A stretch of 64,000 nt of DNA from Xanthobacter dioxanivorans. Lineage in GTDB: Bacteria; Pseudomonadota; Alphaproteobacteria; Rhizobiales; Xanthobacteraceae. Below, piece after piece: positions 1-8,464 of the stretch. The position numbers and the translations under genes are program-made. The stretch's first letter is position 1. The number at the start of each line of letters is the position of its first letter. The DNA lies in the NCBI RefSeq assembly GCF_016807805.1, contig NZ_CP063362.1:1364001-1428000 (forward strand). Reading direction: 5' to 3'. The notes below the pieces were generated by a model. It worked only from the letters and a program-made list of their open reading frames with translations, was not told the DNA's origin and searched no databases.

Positions 1-211
1 GGGATGTGTGCACAAGGCTTGGTGCGCCGGCGTCGGTTGACGGTGAAGTTCGTGGGTGGCGTTGGTCGATGACGACCGGCGGGATGGCGGCTCACAAGAT
101 GGCGGCTAGCAAGACGGCGACTCGCCGACCGAGACTGGAGCGGGCGCCCCGCGTGCCTTCGCACGGCGCGGGCGGACGCCTCCAGCGGCGGCCCAAGGAG
201 GGGGTCGTTGC

Positions 212-1354
212 ATGAAACGTTCCGAACAAACGGATCCCGGGTTCAACCTCCCGGCGCTTTTCGGGCGGGGAATCGACGTTGCGCGGGACCTCGCCAAGGA
301 CTTGGCCAAGGACCTGGCCAAGGATTGGACCAGGGATTTGGCACGGCATCCTGGCCACAATACCGCGGCGCCGCGGCCCGCCTTTCTCGAGCCAGACGCC
401 GCCTTTCCCGCATTGTTTGACAAATTCGCACCCAGGCCGGTTCCCGCCAAGCCGGGCTTGCCCACGCCGCAGAAGCTGGTGGCGGACCTGCGCGCCTATT
501 CGGGCATCCGCCACAAGGACGCCCTGCCGCCGGACGATGATGGCCTCGTCCTGGGGCGCCTCGGCGCCCTCGAGGTGCGGCTGGCGCGCACCGCGCGGGA
601 CGTGCGCCGCGCCCAGCGCCTGCGCTACAAGGTCTTCTACGAAGAGATGTCGGCGGTGCCGGACGCCGGCACCCGCCTCGCCCGACGCGACATGGACAGC
701 TTCGATTCCATCTGCGAGCACCTGCTCGTCCTCGATCACGAGGCGGGAAAGGTGGTGCTGGGCCGGCGCAAGCCAAAGGTGGTTGGCACTTACCGTCTGC
801 TGCGGCAGGAAGTGGCCCGGCGCCACGGCGGCTTCTATACCCAGGGCGAGTTCGACGTGAACGGCGTCATCGCCGCCCATCCGGACCTGAAATTCCTGGA
901 GCTCGGCCGCTCCTGCGTGCTCAAGCCATACCGCAACAAGCGCACGGTGGAACTGCTCTGGCACGGGGTGTGGACCTACATCCTGCGCAACAAGATCGAC
1001 GCCATGTTCGGCTGCGCCAGCCTGGAGGGCACGAACCCCGACGCCCTCGCGTTGCCCCTCTCCTTCCTCCACCACAACGCACTGGCCCCCGAGGAATGGC
1101 GCGCCCGCGCCGTCGAGAGCCGGTACGTGGCCATGGACCGCATGGCCAGGACGGAGATCAGCCCCAAGGCCGCGCTGCAGGCATTGCCACCGCTCATCAA
1201 GGGCTATCTGCGCCTCGGCGGTTTCGTCGGCGACGGCGCGGTGGTGGACCACCAGTTCGGTACCACCGACGTGCTCATCATCCTGCCGGTGTCGGTCATC
1301 AGCCCGCGCTACGTGGAGCATTTCGGGCCCACCGCGAACCGCCACGCCATCTGA
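212..1354 (+). CDS. olsB: L-ornithine N(alpha)-acyltransferase (OlsB), GNAT-fold
   Basis: Transfers a 3-hydroxyacyl chain from acyl-ACP to ornithine, the first step of phosphate-free ornithine lipid synthesis at the inner membrane. The 380-residue product carries the OlsB core from about residue 115: VRLARTARDVRRAQRLRYKV, then FLELGRSCV and PYRNKRTVELLW, and ends with GAVVDHQFGTTDVLI. The core is close to the usual family length of about 290 residues. The extra 90 or so N-terminal residues are unusual and include an amphipathic repeat DLAKDLAKDLAKD at residues 26-38. The ATG at 212 follows AGGAGGGGGTCG, a good ribosome site, so the extension looks translated. The acyl-O-transferase OlsA is not in the window. 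Confidence 0.82.
   Translation: MKRSEQTDPGFNLPALFGRGIDVARDLAKDLAKDLAKDWTRDLARHPGHNTAAPRPAFLEPDAAFPALFDKFAPRPVPAKPGLPTPQKLVADLRAYSGIRHKDALPPDDDGLVLGRLGALEVRLARTARDVRRAQRLRYKVFYEEMSAVPDAGTRLARRDMDSFDSICEHLLVLDHEAGKVVLGRRKPKVVGTYRLLRQEVARRHGGFYTQGEFDVNGVIAAHPDLKFLELGRSCVLKPYRNKRTVELLWHGVWTYILRNKIDAMFGCASLEGTNPDALALPLSFLHHNALAPEEWRARAVESRYVAMDRMARTEISPKAALQALPPLIKGYLRLGGFVGDGAVVDHQFGTTDVLIILPVSVISPRYVEHFGPTANRHAI
287..346 (+). repeat. 12-bp in-frame tandem repeat in olsB 5' end
   Basis: About three to four copies of a 12-base unit of the form GAC-CTG-GCC-AAG encode Asp-Leu-Ala-Lys repeats, followed by degenerate copies. Third positions vary between copies, so it is not a recent perfect duplication. 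The encoded stretch would form a charged amphipathic helix. Confidence 0.75.
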
Positions 1355-1497
1355 TCCCGCCGGACCCGGATCCCCGCCGGGCGGCGGAGGGAGGCCGACC
1401 ACCGCGCGCCGCACATCCCAGCAGCGGGTTGGAGGCGGTTCTGGCCACGACCGGCGAAAAGCCGAATCCCTTCCCGTCGGCTATGCTTGCGTGATTC

Positions 1498-1543
1498 ACC
1501 CTTCGAGGGATGGAAGCGCGGGCGTTTCCATCCCTCGAAGGGT
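1498..1543. repeat. Perfect 18-bp inverted repeat upstream of arfB
   Basis: Arms 1498-1515 and 1526-1543 are exact reverse complements around a 10-base GC-rich spacer; three spacer bases on each side can also pair, closed by a G-U wobble. It ends 16 bases before the arfB ATG and has no T-run on either side, so it is not a typical intrinsic terminator. It could be a 5'-UTR hairpin controlling arfB, a stabiliser of the olsB transcript end, or a dispersed palindromic repeat. Confidence 0.8.
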
Positions 1544-1559
1544 CGCGCCAGGACCCGCC

Positions 1560-1982
1560 ATGATCGAGATCACCTCCCGCATCGCCATTCCCGAGGATGA
1601 GATCGAGCTTGTCTTCGTGCGCGCCTCCGGCCCCGGCGGGCAGAACGTGAACAAGGTATCGAGCGCCGTGCAGCTGCGCTTCGACGCAGCCGGCTCGGCG
1701 CATCTGCCGGAGGGCGTGAAAAACCGTCTCGTCCGCCTCGCCGGCCGGCGCATGACCCAGGATGGGGTCATCGTCATCCAGGCGCAGCGCTTTCGCACCC
1801 AGGAACGCAACCGCGAGGACGCCATATCCCGCCTGGTTGAACTGATCCGCAGCGCCACCGTGGTGGCCCCGGTGCGGCGGCCGACGCGTCCCACCCTGGC
1901 ATCCAAGGAAAGGCGGCTCGCATCCAAGGAGCGCCGGGGCCAGGTGAAGTCGCTGCGCCGCGACAAGCCGCCGGCGGACTGA
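1560..1982 (+). CDS. arfB: Alternative ribosome-rescue factor / peptidyl-tRNA hydrolase ArfB (YaeJ)
   Basis: Releases nascent peptide from ribosomes stalled on non-stop mRNA. The product is 140 residues, the same length as E. coli ArfB. It has the release-factor-like GPGGQNVNKVSSAV segment with GGQ at residues 26-28, and a basic tail rich in Lys and Arg that in this family binds the empty mRNA channel. A longer frame opens with GTG at 1491 but would run through the perfect hairpin at 1498-1543, so ATG 1560 is preferred. It is convergent with recN, 35 bases apart. Confidence 0.88.
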   Translation: MIEITSRIAIPEDEIELVFVRASGPGGQNVNKVSSAVQLRFDAAGSAHLPEGVKNRLVRLAGRRMTQDGVIVIQAQRFRTQERNREDAISRLVELIRSATVVAPVRRPTRPTLASKERRLASKERRGQVKSLRRDKPPAD

Positions 1983-2017
1983 CCCGCAACCCGCCCCGCA
2001 GGGACGGCTCCGACCGC

Positions 2018-3700
2018 TCAGCGCGCCGCCTTCAGCAGGCGGTCGGCGGCGGCGCGCGCCTCCTGGGTCACTGTGGCGCCGGCCAGCATGCGGGCGATCT
2101 CCTCGCGGCGGGTGGCGGCGCTGAGGGCGGCGACCCGCGTCGTGACCGGCGCCTCGGCCCCGGCCGCACCGTCGGCGCTCGCCTTGGCGATGAGCAGATG
2201 ATGCCGGGCCCGCGCCGCCACCTGCGGGGCATGGGTCACGCACAGCACCTGCACCTTCCCCGCCAGCCGGCCGAGCCGCTGCCCGATGGCGTCCGCCACC
2301 GCTCCGCCGACCCCGGTGTCGATCTCGTCGAAGATGAGGGTGGGCGCGGAGCCGCGATCGGCGAGCACCACCTTCAGGGCGAGCAGAAAGCGGGCGAGCT
2401 CGCCGCCCGACGCCACCTTCATCATCGGCCCCGGCCGGGAACCCGGATTGGTGCAGACCCAGAACTCCACCTGGTCCCAGCCGTCCGGCCCCGCCGCGGC
2501 GGGATCACTGGCGACGCGGCAGAGGAAGGTCGCCCGCTCGAGCTTCAGCGGCGGCAGTTCCGCACCCACCGCGTCGTCGAGCCGGGCCGCCGCCCCGTGC
2601 CGGGCGCGGGAAAGGGCGTCGGCCGCGGCGCGATAGGCCGCCTCGGCGGCCGCCACCGCCTGTTCGTGGCGCGCGAGGGTGGCGGCGCCCTGATCCAGCC
2701 GCTCCAGCTCGGCGGCAAAACGGGCCGCCACGCCGGGCAGGTCATCGACACCCGCGCCATATTTGCGGGCGGCGGCGCGCAGGGCGAACAGGCGCTCCTC
2801 GATGCGCTCCAGCTCCGCCGGCTCGAACGCCGCGTCGGCGAGTGCCGCCTCGAGATGGGCGCGCGCGCTCTCAAGGGCGTCGAGGGCCTGGTCGATGGCC
2901 TCCACCGCCGGGCGAATCAGGTCCTGCGCCTCGCCGGCCCGCCGTTCCAGACGACGCACGGCGGCGGCGAGGGACGGCACGGGAGAGCTGCCGCCGGCCA
3001 CCGCATCGAGGGCCTCGTCGAGGTCTCCGGCGATCTTCTCGGCGCGCATCATGGCGGTGCGCCGCTCGGAGAGGAGCGCTTCCTCGCCGGCGGCGGGCGC
3101 GAGCGCCGAGAGCTCCTCCACCGCATGGCGGATATAGTCCGCCTCGCGCGCGGCGGCTTCCAGGCGGGCGCGCTCCTCGCGGGCGATGGCCAGCGCATCG
3201 CGCCAGGCACGCCACAGGAGGCCGAGGCCGGCGGCGTCCGGGGCCAGTCCGCCGAAAGCGTCGAGCAGGGCCCGGTGGCTGGCCGGGTCCACCATGGCCC
3301 GGTCGGCGTGCTGGCCGTGCAGCTCCACGAGGCTGGCGCCGATGAGGCGCAGGGTCTGCACGCTCACCGGTTCCTCGTTGACGCTGGCGCGGGTGCGCCC
3401 GTCAGCCATCTGGATGCGGCGGATGACGAGGGGGCCTTCGTCCGGCAGCTCGGCGCCGGCGAGGATCGCATGGGCGGGATGATCGGCGGCGAGATCGAAG
3501 GTGAGGGTCACCTGCCCCTTGGCGACGCCATGGCGGACGAGGGCCCCGTCGCCCCGGCCGCCGAGGGCCAGGGACACGGCATCGAGCAGGATCGACTTGC
3601 CAGCACCCGTCTCACCCGTGAGGACCGTAAGGCCTTCCGAGAGGGTGAGATCGAGCTTCTCGATGAGGACGATGTCCCGGATCGAGAGCGCAGCCAGCAT
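2018..3700 (-). CDS. recN: DNA repair ATPase RecN
   Basis: SMC-like protein acting in recombinational repair of double-strand breaks. The 560 residues match the family length. Walker A GETGAGKS lies at residues 29-36, followed by a long Ala/Glu/Arg-rich coiled coil, then the C-terminal ABC half with the signature region VASGGELARFLLALK and the Walker B-like LIFDEIDTGVGG. The frame is intact. It is the last gene of the dcw-lpxC-bamD block, starting 6 bases after bamD ends, so it is probably co-transcribed with bamD. In many relatives ligA follows recN; here arfB lies on the opposite strand instead. Confidence 0.95.
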   Translation of the reverse strand: MLAALSIRDIVLIEKLDLTLSEGLTVLTGETGAGKSILLDAVSLALGGRGDGALVRHGVAKGQVTLTFDLAADHPAHAILAGAELPDEGPLVIRRIQMADGRTRASVNEEPVSVQTLRLIGASLVELHGQHADRAMVDPASHRALLDAFGGLAPDAAGLGLLWRAWRDALAIAREERARLEAAAREADYIRHAVEELSALAPAAGEEALLSERRTAMMRAEKIAGDLDEALDAVAGGSSPVPSLAAAVRRLERRAGEAQDLIRPAVEAIDQALDALESARAHLEAALADAAFEPAELERIEERLFALRAAARKYGAGVDDLPGVAARFAAELERLDQGAATLARHEQAVAAAEAAYRAAADALSRARHGAAARLDDAVGAELPPLKLERATFLCRVASDPAAAGPDGWDQVEFWVCTNPGSRPGPMMKVASGGELARFLLALKVVLADRGSAPTLIFDEIDTGVGGAVADAIGQRLGRLAGKVQVLCVTHAPQVAARARHHLLIAKASADGAAGAEAPVTTRVAALSAATRREEIARMLAGATVTQEARAAADRLLKAAR

Positions 3701-3706
3701 GGAGGA

Positions 3707-4564
3707 TCAGCCAAGCCCCGGTTTCTTGAACGCCTGGCTGATCCAGGACGCCTTGTTCTCCTGCGGTTCGGCCCCACCGGACTGAACCAGCTTGTAGGCG
3801 GCCTTATACCACGAACTGTCAGGAAAGTTGTAGGCCAGCACGGCGGCGGCGGTCTGCGCCTCGCCCACCACGCCGAGCGCCATATAGGCCTCGGCGAGGC
3901 GCATGAGGGCCTCTTCCACCTGACGCGTGGTCTGGTACTGCGTCACCACGACCTTGAAACGGTTGATAGCGCCGGTGTAGTTGCGCTGCTCCAGGTAATA
4001 GCGACCGATCATCATTTCCTTACCGGCCAGCTGATCCCGCGCCACCTCGATCTTCTTCTTGGCAGTGGCGGCGTATTCCGTGTTCGGATACTTGCGCGCC
4101 ACATCCTCCAGAGCGTCGAGGGCCTGGCGGGTCTTGCGCTGGTCGCGGGTGATGTCGGGAATGTTCTCATAAAGCGCCGAGGCGACGAGATACTGCGCGT
4201 AGGCTGCGTCCTGCGATCCCGGATAGAGCGCCACGTACCGGCGGCCAGTGGCGATGGCCTCGTCGTACTTGCCGGCCTCGAAATAGGCGTAGGTGGTCAT
4301 GATCAGGGACTTGCGCGCCCACTCCGAATAGGGATGGGTGCGGTCCACGTCCTCGAATCGCTTGGCGGCCTTTTCCGGCTCCTGGCGGCGCAGGAGGGTG
4401 AGGCCTTCGTTGTAGATCTTCTCCGCCGGCTCGTCGGGGATGAGCACGTCGTCCTTGTCGCCGGCGCAGCCGGCTACGAAGAGGCTCATGCTCAAGGCGA
4501 GGGCGAGCCCCGCGGCCTTGAGAACGGCGCGGGCGTGCAGAGCCTCGTAGAAGAATCGCATCAC
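3707..4564 (-). CDS. bamD: Outer-membrane assembly lipoprotein BamD
   Basis: Essential periplasmic lipoprotein of the BAM complex that folds beta-barrel proteins into the outer membrane. The 285 residues begin with a hydrophobic signal and a lipobox VAGC with the acylated Cys at residue 33. After it come tandem TPR helices, including KIYNEGLTLL, the SEWARKS and TYAYFEAGKYDEA segments, and PNTEYAATAKKKIE. Two Met codons are adjacent at the start. It lies between the lpxC terminator and recN; the 470-base upstream gap presumably holds its own promoter. Confidence 0.93.
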   Translation of the reverse strand: MMRFFYEALHARAVLKAAGLALALSMSLFVAGCAGDKDDVLIPDEPAEKIYNEGLTLLRRQEPEKAAKRFEDVDRTHPYSEWARKSLIMTTYAYFEAGKYDEAIATGRRYVALYPGSQDAAYAQYLVASALYENIPDITRDQRKTRQALDALEDVARKYPNTEYAATAKKKIEVARDQLAGKEMMIGRYYLEQRNYTGAINRFKVVVTQYQTTRQVEEALMRLAEAYMALGVVGEAQTAAAVLAYNFPDSSWYKAAYKLVQSGGAEPQENKASWISQAFKKPGLG

Positions 4565-5034
4565 GGTTCAGCTTCCGTCCCGCGCCCCATGGCGCCGCTT
4601 GTAACCGAGGATCCACGGACAGGGAAACCACGCCATGCGTGCAGACCCCGGCCCTCGACCCCTGCGCCCCTGCGCAGAACCGGCGTGGGGCCAGTCCCGA
4701 GCATGCGCGGCTTCCGCAGCCCTCGCCCTTCCGGTTCCGATCCCCGCCCGCCGGGCCGTCCGAAAAATGCTGCGCCGTCCGCGCTATCGGGGCTTTCGGT
4801 CGGCAATGTGGCGACGGGGTGACACCGCAGCCGGGTTCCGGCGGGTGTGTCACTCCGGCAACGCCGGGCGAGAATGCCATGACCCCCGGCCAGAGCACAA
4901 TTCGGCGCCATTTTGCACAGGGAACGCATCCAGGACGTTAATGCGCCGGCTTGGCGATATCGTCCACGAGGCCAAAGCGCAATCCGGGGCCGGCCCTTCC
5001 GCCCTTCCGCTCCATCTGGCCGAGGGCGCGCCCA
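4565..5034. other. Intergenic region bamD-lpxC, no gene seen
   Basis: GC-rich stretch upstream of bamD. Open frames here have no recognisable product or convincing ribosome site. It should contain the bamD promoter, but I cannot point to convincing -35/-10 elements. Confidence 0.6.
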
Positions 5035-5036
5035 GT

Positions 5037-5074
5037 AAAACGAAAGCGCCCGAAGCAGGCTTCGGGCGCTTTCG
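5037..5074 (-). terminator. Intrinsic terminator of lpxC
   Basis: Perfect 15-bp stem (5041-5055 with 5060-5074) and a 4-base loop. Read on the - strand it is followed at once by TTTTAC. It lies 33 bases past the lpxC stop, so it ends the lpxC transcript and separates it from bamD. Confidence 0.88.
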
Positions 5075-5107
5075 GATGCAAACAGGCAGGCCCGCCTCGG
5101 ACCGTCC

Positions 5108-6043
5108 TCAGATCTCCGGGGCGAACACCGGAACCGGGCTCGCCACACCGATCTCAGCGCCCACCGTGTCGCGGACCGGCCGGGTCGGGGCTTCCACGAT
5201 CGCGTAGGCCGAACGATCGGCGAAGAGGGCGTCCACCACCTGGAAATTCAGCTTGTGGCCGCCGCGGAAGGAACGGTAGCGGGCGAGCAGCGGCAGGCCG
5301 GCGAGGGCGAGGTCGCCCACCGCGTCGAGGGCCTTGTGCCGCACGAATTCGTCGGAGAAGCGCAGGCCGTCCGGATTGATCACGCCGCCCTCGTCGAGGC
5401 AGACGGTGTTCTCCAGGGCGGCGCCGCGGGCATAGCCGGCGGAACGCAGGCGCTCCACGTCCTTGAGGAAGCCGAAGGTGCGGGCGCCGGACAGCTCGCG
5501 GCGAAACACCGAGGGGGACATGGTGGCGGCAAAGCGCTGCCGGCCGATGGCGTCGTGGGCGAACTCGATCTCCACCTCAAGGCGAAAGCCCGCCTCGTAG
5601 GGGAGGAGTTCGCCGAACGAGCCGTTGTTCTCCACGCGGATCGGCTTCAGCACCTTCAGGAACTTGCGGCGACCGCGCAGCTCGGCGACGCCGACGGCAT
5701 CCACGGCGCGCACGAAGTCGGCGGCGCTGCCGTCGAGGATCGGGACTTCCGGGCCGTCGATCTCGACGATGGCATTGTCGATGGCAAGGCCGCTGAAGGC
5801 GGCGAGCACGTGCTCGACGGTGGAAACGAGGGCGCCCGAACGGTCGCCGAGGACGGTGGCAAGATCGGTCGCCTGCACCGAGGTGCGGCTCACCGTGGCC
5901 TTGCGGGGCGACTGGTCGGCAAAGGAGCGGATGAAGACGATTCCGGTGTTCGCGGGCGCAGGCTTCAGGGTGAGGGTCGCTTCGACCCCGGCGTGGACGC
6001 CGACACCTTTCAGTGCGATCTCGCGAGCCAGAGTGGTCTGCAT
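5108..6043 (-). CDS. lpxC: UDP-3-O-acyl-N-acetylglucosamine deacetylase LpxC
   Basis: Zn-dependent deacetylase catalysing the committed step of lipid A synthesis. The 311 residues cover the full family length. Metal ligands of the E. coli enzyme align with His78 in STVEHVLAA and with His236 and Asp240 in HKALDAVGD; the catalytic His corresponds to His263 in FRGGHKLN. It is downstream of ftsZ but separated from it by a hairpin and a 500-base AT-rich gap, so it probably has its own promoter. An intrinsic terminator follows. Confidence 0.96.
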   Translation of the reverse strand: MQTTLAREIALKGVGVHAGVEATLTLKPAPANTGIVFIRSFADQSPRKATVSRTSVQATDLATVLGDRSGALVSTVEHVLAAFSGLAIDNAIVEIDGPEVPILDGSAADFVRAVDAVGVAELRGRRKFLKVLKPIRVENNGSFGELLPYEAGFRLEVEIEFAHDAIGRQRFAATMSPSVFRRELSGARTFGFLKDVERLRSAGYARGAALENTVCLDEGGVINPDGLRFSDEFVRHKALDAVGDLALAGLPLLARYRSFRGGHKLNFQVVDALFADRSAYAIVEAPTRPVRDTVGAEIGVASPVPVFAPEI

Positions 6044-6154
6044 GTCCGGTGCGTCCCGTGTTGGAGAAGAAACCCGGCGCCCCGTGGCCGCCGCACTCCT
6101 TCCCTCAAACCTTCACGTTGCCTTCCCACTTTCGCCGAGGTTGTACGAAAAAAC

Positions 6155-6160
6155 TGTCAA
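6155..6160 (-). promoter_or_regulatory. Candidate -35 element for lpxC
   Basis: On the - strand this reads TTGACA, the exact sigma-70 -35 consensus, followed by a T-rich spacer. No strong -10 hexamer lies 16-18 bases downstream, which is common in alphaproteobacteria. It is about 110 bases upstream of the lpxC ATG. Confidence 0.4.
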
Positions 6161-6412
6161 CGCTCGACGTGTGGAACTTTTTGGCTGGGTGCACCGTAGT
6201 CGCCTCGCAGGGCGGCGCCAAATCACGCTTGCTTACCCTCTGTTACCAAGTCGACACGTCAAATTTTCATTAACTATCAAAAGCTTACAGCTCGCACCGA
6301 GTCGCTGCGCGGCGCCTGTGTTACAGCTGTTGTGAGGTTTCCTTCGGGCCGGCTGGACGCGACTCAGCGGGTGCGTCCCCTCCGGTCGGTGCGTTCCCGG
6401 GCTTGCCGTCGG

Positions 6413-6424
6413 CGATTCGAATCG
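6413..6424. promoter_or_regulatory. Palindrome of two abutting GANTC (CcrM) sites
   Basis: CGATTCGAATCG is a perfect 12-base palindrome made of GATTC and GAATC back to back. GANTC is the target of the cell-cycle methylase CcrM in alphaproteobacteria. It lies in the ftsZ-lpxC gap. Function here is inferred only from the motif. Confidence 0.45.
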
Positions 6425-6522
6425 ATGGCCGGAAGGTGGCAATCAGGCGGCGTTCCGACCCATCCGCGGCACCGCGGTCCGCGCCGGGCGCGCCGCTGCC
6501 TGGCCGGTAGTCATGAAGGGTG

Positions 6523-6552
6523 CCGGCCGGCGGGCTTCGGCCCGCCGGCCGG
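6523..6552 (-). terminator. Terminator-like hairpin after ftsZ
   Basis: Perfect 13-bp GC stem (6523-6535 with 6540-6552) closed by a tetraloop, 4 bases past the ftsZ stop. Only a weak T-rich tail follows on the - strand, so termination may be partial or the hairpin may protect the 3' end. Confidence 0.6.
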
Positions 6553-6556
6553 TCGA

Positions 6557-8374
6557 TCAGTTGGCCTGCCGCCGCAGGAAAGCGGGGATTTCCAGCTGGT
6601 CGTCCTCGTCGCGATGCGGACCCGGACGGGACGGCACCTCGGCGGCCGGACGGGCCGGCGGACGCTTGGCGAACTCGGAGACCGGGTCGCCGGGACGGGC
6701 GGGCATGGTCGGGCGCATGTCACCACGACTTTCGCCACGGCCTTCCCCTCGGTTGTCCCGGGGATCGGCGGTGCGCGGATCCACCGGACGGCGCTCCGGC
6801 GCGCGCATGCTGGGCTGCTCGCGGCGCTGGGGCTCCGGCTCCTCCTCGCGGCGGCCCACATGGGCGAGACGCTGCAGCAGGGTCATCCGCTTCTTGTCCG
6901 GCTGGGCCTGGGCCACCGGCGGCTCGCCGCGCTGGGCGCGGATCTGGTTCTGTGCGGGCAGCGGCAGCTCATCCACGCGCGGCATGCGCGGGCTGCGCGG
7001 GCGCTGGCCGGCCGGCGGGATGTAGGGGGCGAACTCGTCCTCCACCATGGGCGCGGGAGGCGCCGCCGGCTCGGGCTCGACATAGAAGGACGAGGCCTTG
7101 GGCGGCGCGGTGCGGATGGTCACGTCATCGATGGCGACGCCACGATCGGCCGGTGCATGCTGGGGAGCCGCGGGTGCCTGGGCCTGCGGCGCGAAGTCCC
7201 GCTGCTGCGGGGGAGCATAGCTCGCCTGCGGCTGCTGGGCGGCGGCGTCCTCGAGGCCGATCAGGTCGTCGGCGGTGATGGAGGCCACCGCGCTGCGGAT
7301 CTGCGCCTCGCGGGTCGCCTCCACCGCGGCGCGGCCGGCGTTGGAGATCTTGCGCCCGGCGAGCTCGGGGAAGCGGTCGCCGATCGGCGCGATCTGCTCG
7401 GGGATCACCGCCGGGTCGATGCCCGTGGCCACCACCGACACGCGGATGATGCCGTCGAGCACCTCGTCGAAGGTGGCGCCGAGGATGATGTTGGCGTCCG
7501 GATCCACTTCCTCGCGGATGCGGGTCGCCGCCTCGTCCACCTCGAACAGGGTCATGTCCTTGCCGCCGGTGATGGAGATCAAGAGCCCGCCGGCGCCGCG
7601 CATGGAGGTTTCGTCCAGCAGCGGGTTGGCGATGGCGGCCTCGGCGGCCTGGATGGCGCGCTTGTCGCCGGAAGCCTCGCCGGTGCCCATCATCGCCTTG
7701 CCCATGTCGCGCATCACGGCGCGCACGTCGGCGAAGTCGAGGTTGATGAGGCCTTCCTTCACCATCAGGTCGGTGATGCAGGCGACGCCCGAATAGAGCA
7801 CCTGGTCGGCCATGGCGAAGGCGTCGGCGAAGGTGGTCTTCTCGTTCGCCACCCGGAACAGGTTCTGGTTGGGGATGACGATGAGGGTGTCGACGCTCTT
7901 CTGCAGCTCGCTGATGCCGTGCTCGGCGACGCGCATGCGCCGGGCGCCCTCGAAGTGGAAGGGCTTGGTCACCACGCCCACGGTGAGGATGCCGAGCTCG
8001 CGGGCGGCGCGGGCCACGACCGGAGCCGCCCCCGTGCCGGTGCCGCCGCCCATGCCGGCGGTGATGAACACCATATGCGAGCCGGACAGGTGGTCGCGGA
8101 TCTCGTCGATGACTTCTTCGGCGGCGGCGCGGCCGACTTCCGGCTGGGAGCCGGCGCCGAGACCCTCGGTCACCGCCACGCCCATCTGGACCACCCGCTC
8201 GGCCTTGGTGAGCGAGAGCGCCTGGGCGTCGGTGTTGGCCACCACGAACTCCACGCCGTGGAGGCCTGCGGTGATCATGTTGTTAACCGCGTTGCCCCCG
8301 GCGCCGCCCACGCCGAACACCGTGATCCGGGGACGAAGCTCACGAATGTCGGGCATCTGAAGGTTGATCGTCAT
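6557..8374 (-). CDS. ftsZ: Cell division GTPase FtsZ
   Basis: Tubulin homologue that forms the Z ring. The GTP-binding signature [10 protein letters not shown] spans residues 108-117 and the N-terminal loop has [12 protein letters not shown]. The GTPase core ends near residue 320. It is followed by about 260 residues of Pro/Arg/Ala-rich linker and the conserved C-terminal peptide IPAFLRRQ, which in the family binds FtsA. The length of 605 is typical of the long-linker FtsZ of Hyphomicrobiales. It starts 85 bases after ftsA; that gap holds a CtrA-like box and a GAATC site. The ribosome site is GGAG, 8 bases before ATG. Confidence 0.97.
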   Translation of the reverse strand: MTINLQMPDIRELRPRITVFGVGGAGGNAVNNMITAGLHGVEFVVANTDAQALSLTKAERVVQMGVAVTEGLGAGSQPEVGRAAAEEVIDEIRDHLSGSHMVFITAGMGGGTGTGAAPVVARAARELGILTVGVVTKPFHFEGARRMRVAEHGISELQKSVDTLIVIPNQNLFRVANEKTTFADAFAMADQVLYSGVACITDLMVKEGLINLDFADVRAVMRDMGKAMMGTGEASGDKRAIQAAEAAIANPLLDETSMRGAGGLLISITGGKDMTLFEVDEAATRIREEVDPDANIILGATFDEVLDGIIRVSVVATGIDPAVIPEQIAPIGDRFPELAGRKISNAGRAAVEATREAQIRSAVASITADDLIGLEDAAAQQPQASYAPPQQRDFAPQAQAPAAPQHAPADRGVAIDDVTIRTAPPKASSFYVEPEPAAPPAPMVEDEFAPYIPPAGQRPRSPRMPRVDELPLPAQNQIRAQRGEPPVAQAQPDKKRMTLLQRLAHVGRREEEPEPQRREQPSMRAPERRPVDPRTADPRDNRGEGRGESRGDMRPTMPARPGDPVSEFAKRPPARPAAEVPSRPGPHRDEDDQLEIPAFLRRQAN

Positions 8375-8412
8375 GCTATTGCTCCGTCCCGATTGGCCCT
8401 GTCCGCCGCTCG

Positions 8413-8417
8413 CGAAT
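8413..8417. promoter_or_regulatory. GANTC (CcrM) site in the ftsZ promoter region
   Basis: GAATC, 39 bases upstream of the ftsZ ATG and between it and the CtrA-like box. In Caulobacter ftsZ transcription depends on GANTC methylation; conservation of that control here is inference. Confidence 0.35.
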
Positions 8418-8449
8418 CCTTGATGACCTCTTTGTTACGGCAGCTTTCG

Positions 8450-8464
8450 TTAACCATGTCTAAA
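8450..8464. promoter_or_regulatory. CtrA-like box upstream of ftsZ
   Basis: TTAACCATGTCTAAA fits the CtrA consensus TTAA-N7-TTAA with one mismatch and contains the full TTAACCAT half-site. It overlaps the ftsA stop codon and lies 76-90 bases before the ftsZ start, where CtrA represses ftsZ in Caulobacter. Confidence 0.5.

Larger units (their letters stand above)
6044..6522. other. lpxC upstream region, AT-rich, no gene seen
   Basis: Between the ftsZ terminator and the lpxC start there is no supported gene. Bases 6128-6330 are clearly more AT-rich than the surroundings, as expected for a promoter region, and hold a -35 candidate and a TTAACTAT motif at 6270-6277. Confidence 0.6.

Noticed and set aside
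1..211. Open frame starting at base 6
   Set aside because: No family similarity and no convincing ribosome site; overlaps the olsB leader.
1491..1982. A longer arfB from GTG 1491
   Set aside because: Would encode the hairpin arms and exceed the family length; ATG 1560 gives the exact 140 residues.
6128..6330. AT-rich patch as possible acquired DNA or origin
   Set aside because: Short, holds no gene and is explained as promoter region; no DnaA-box cluster was recognised.
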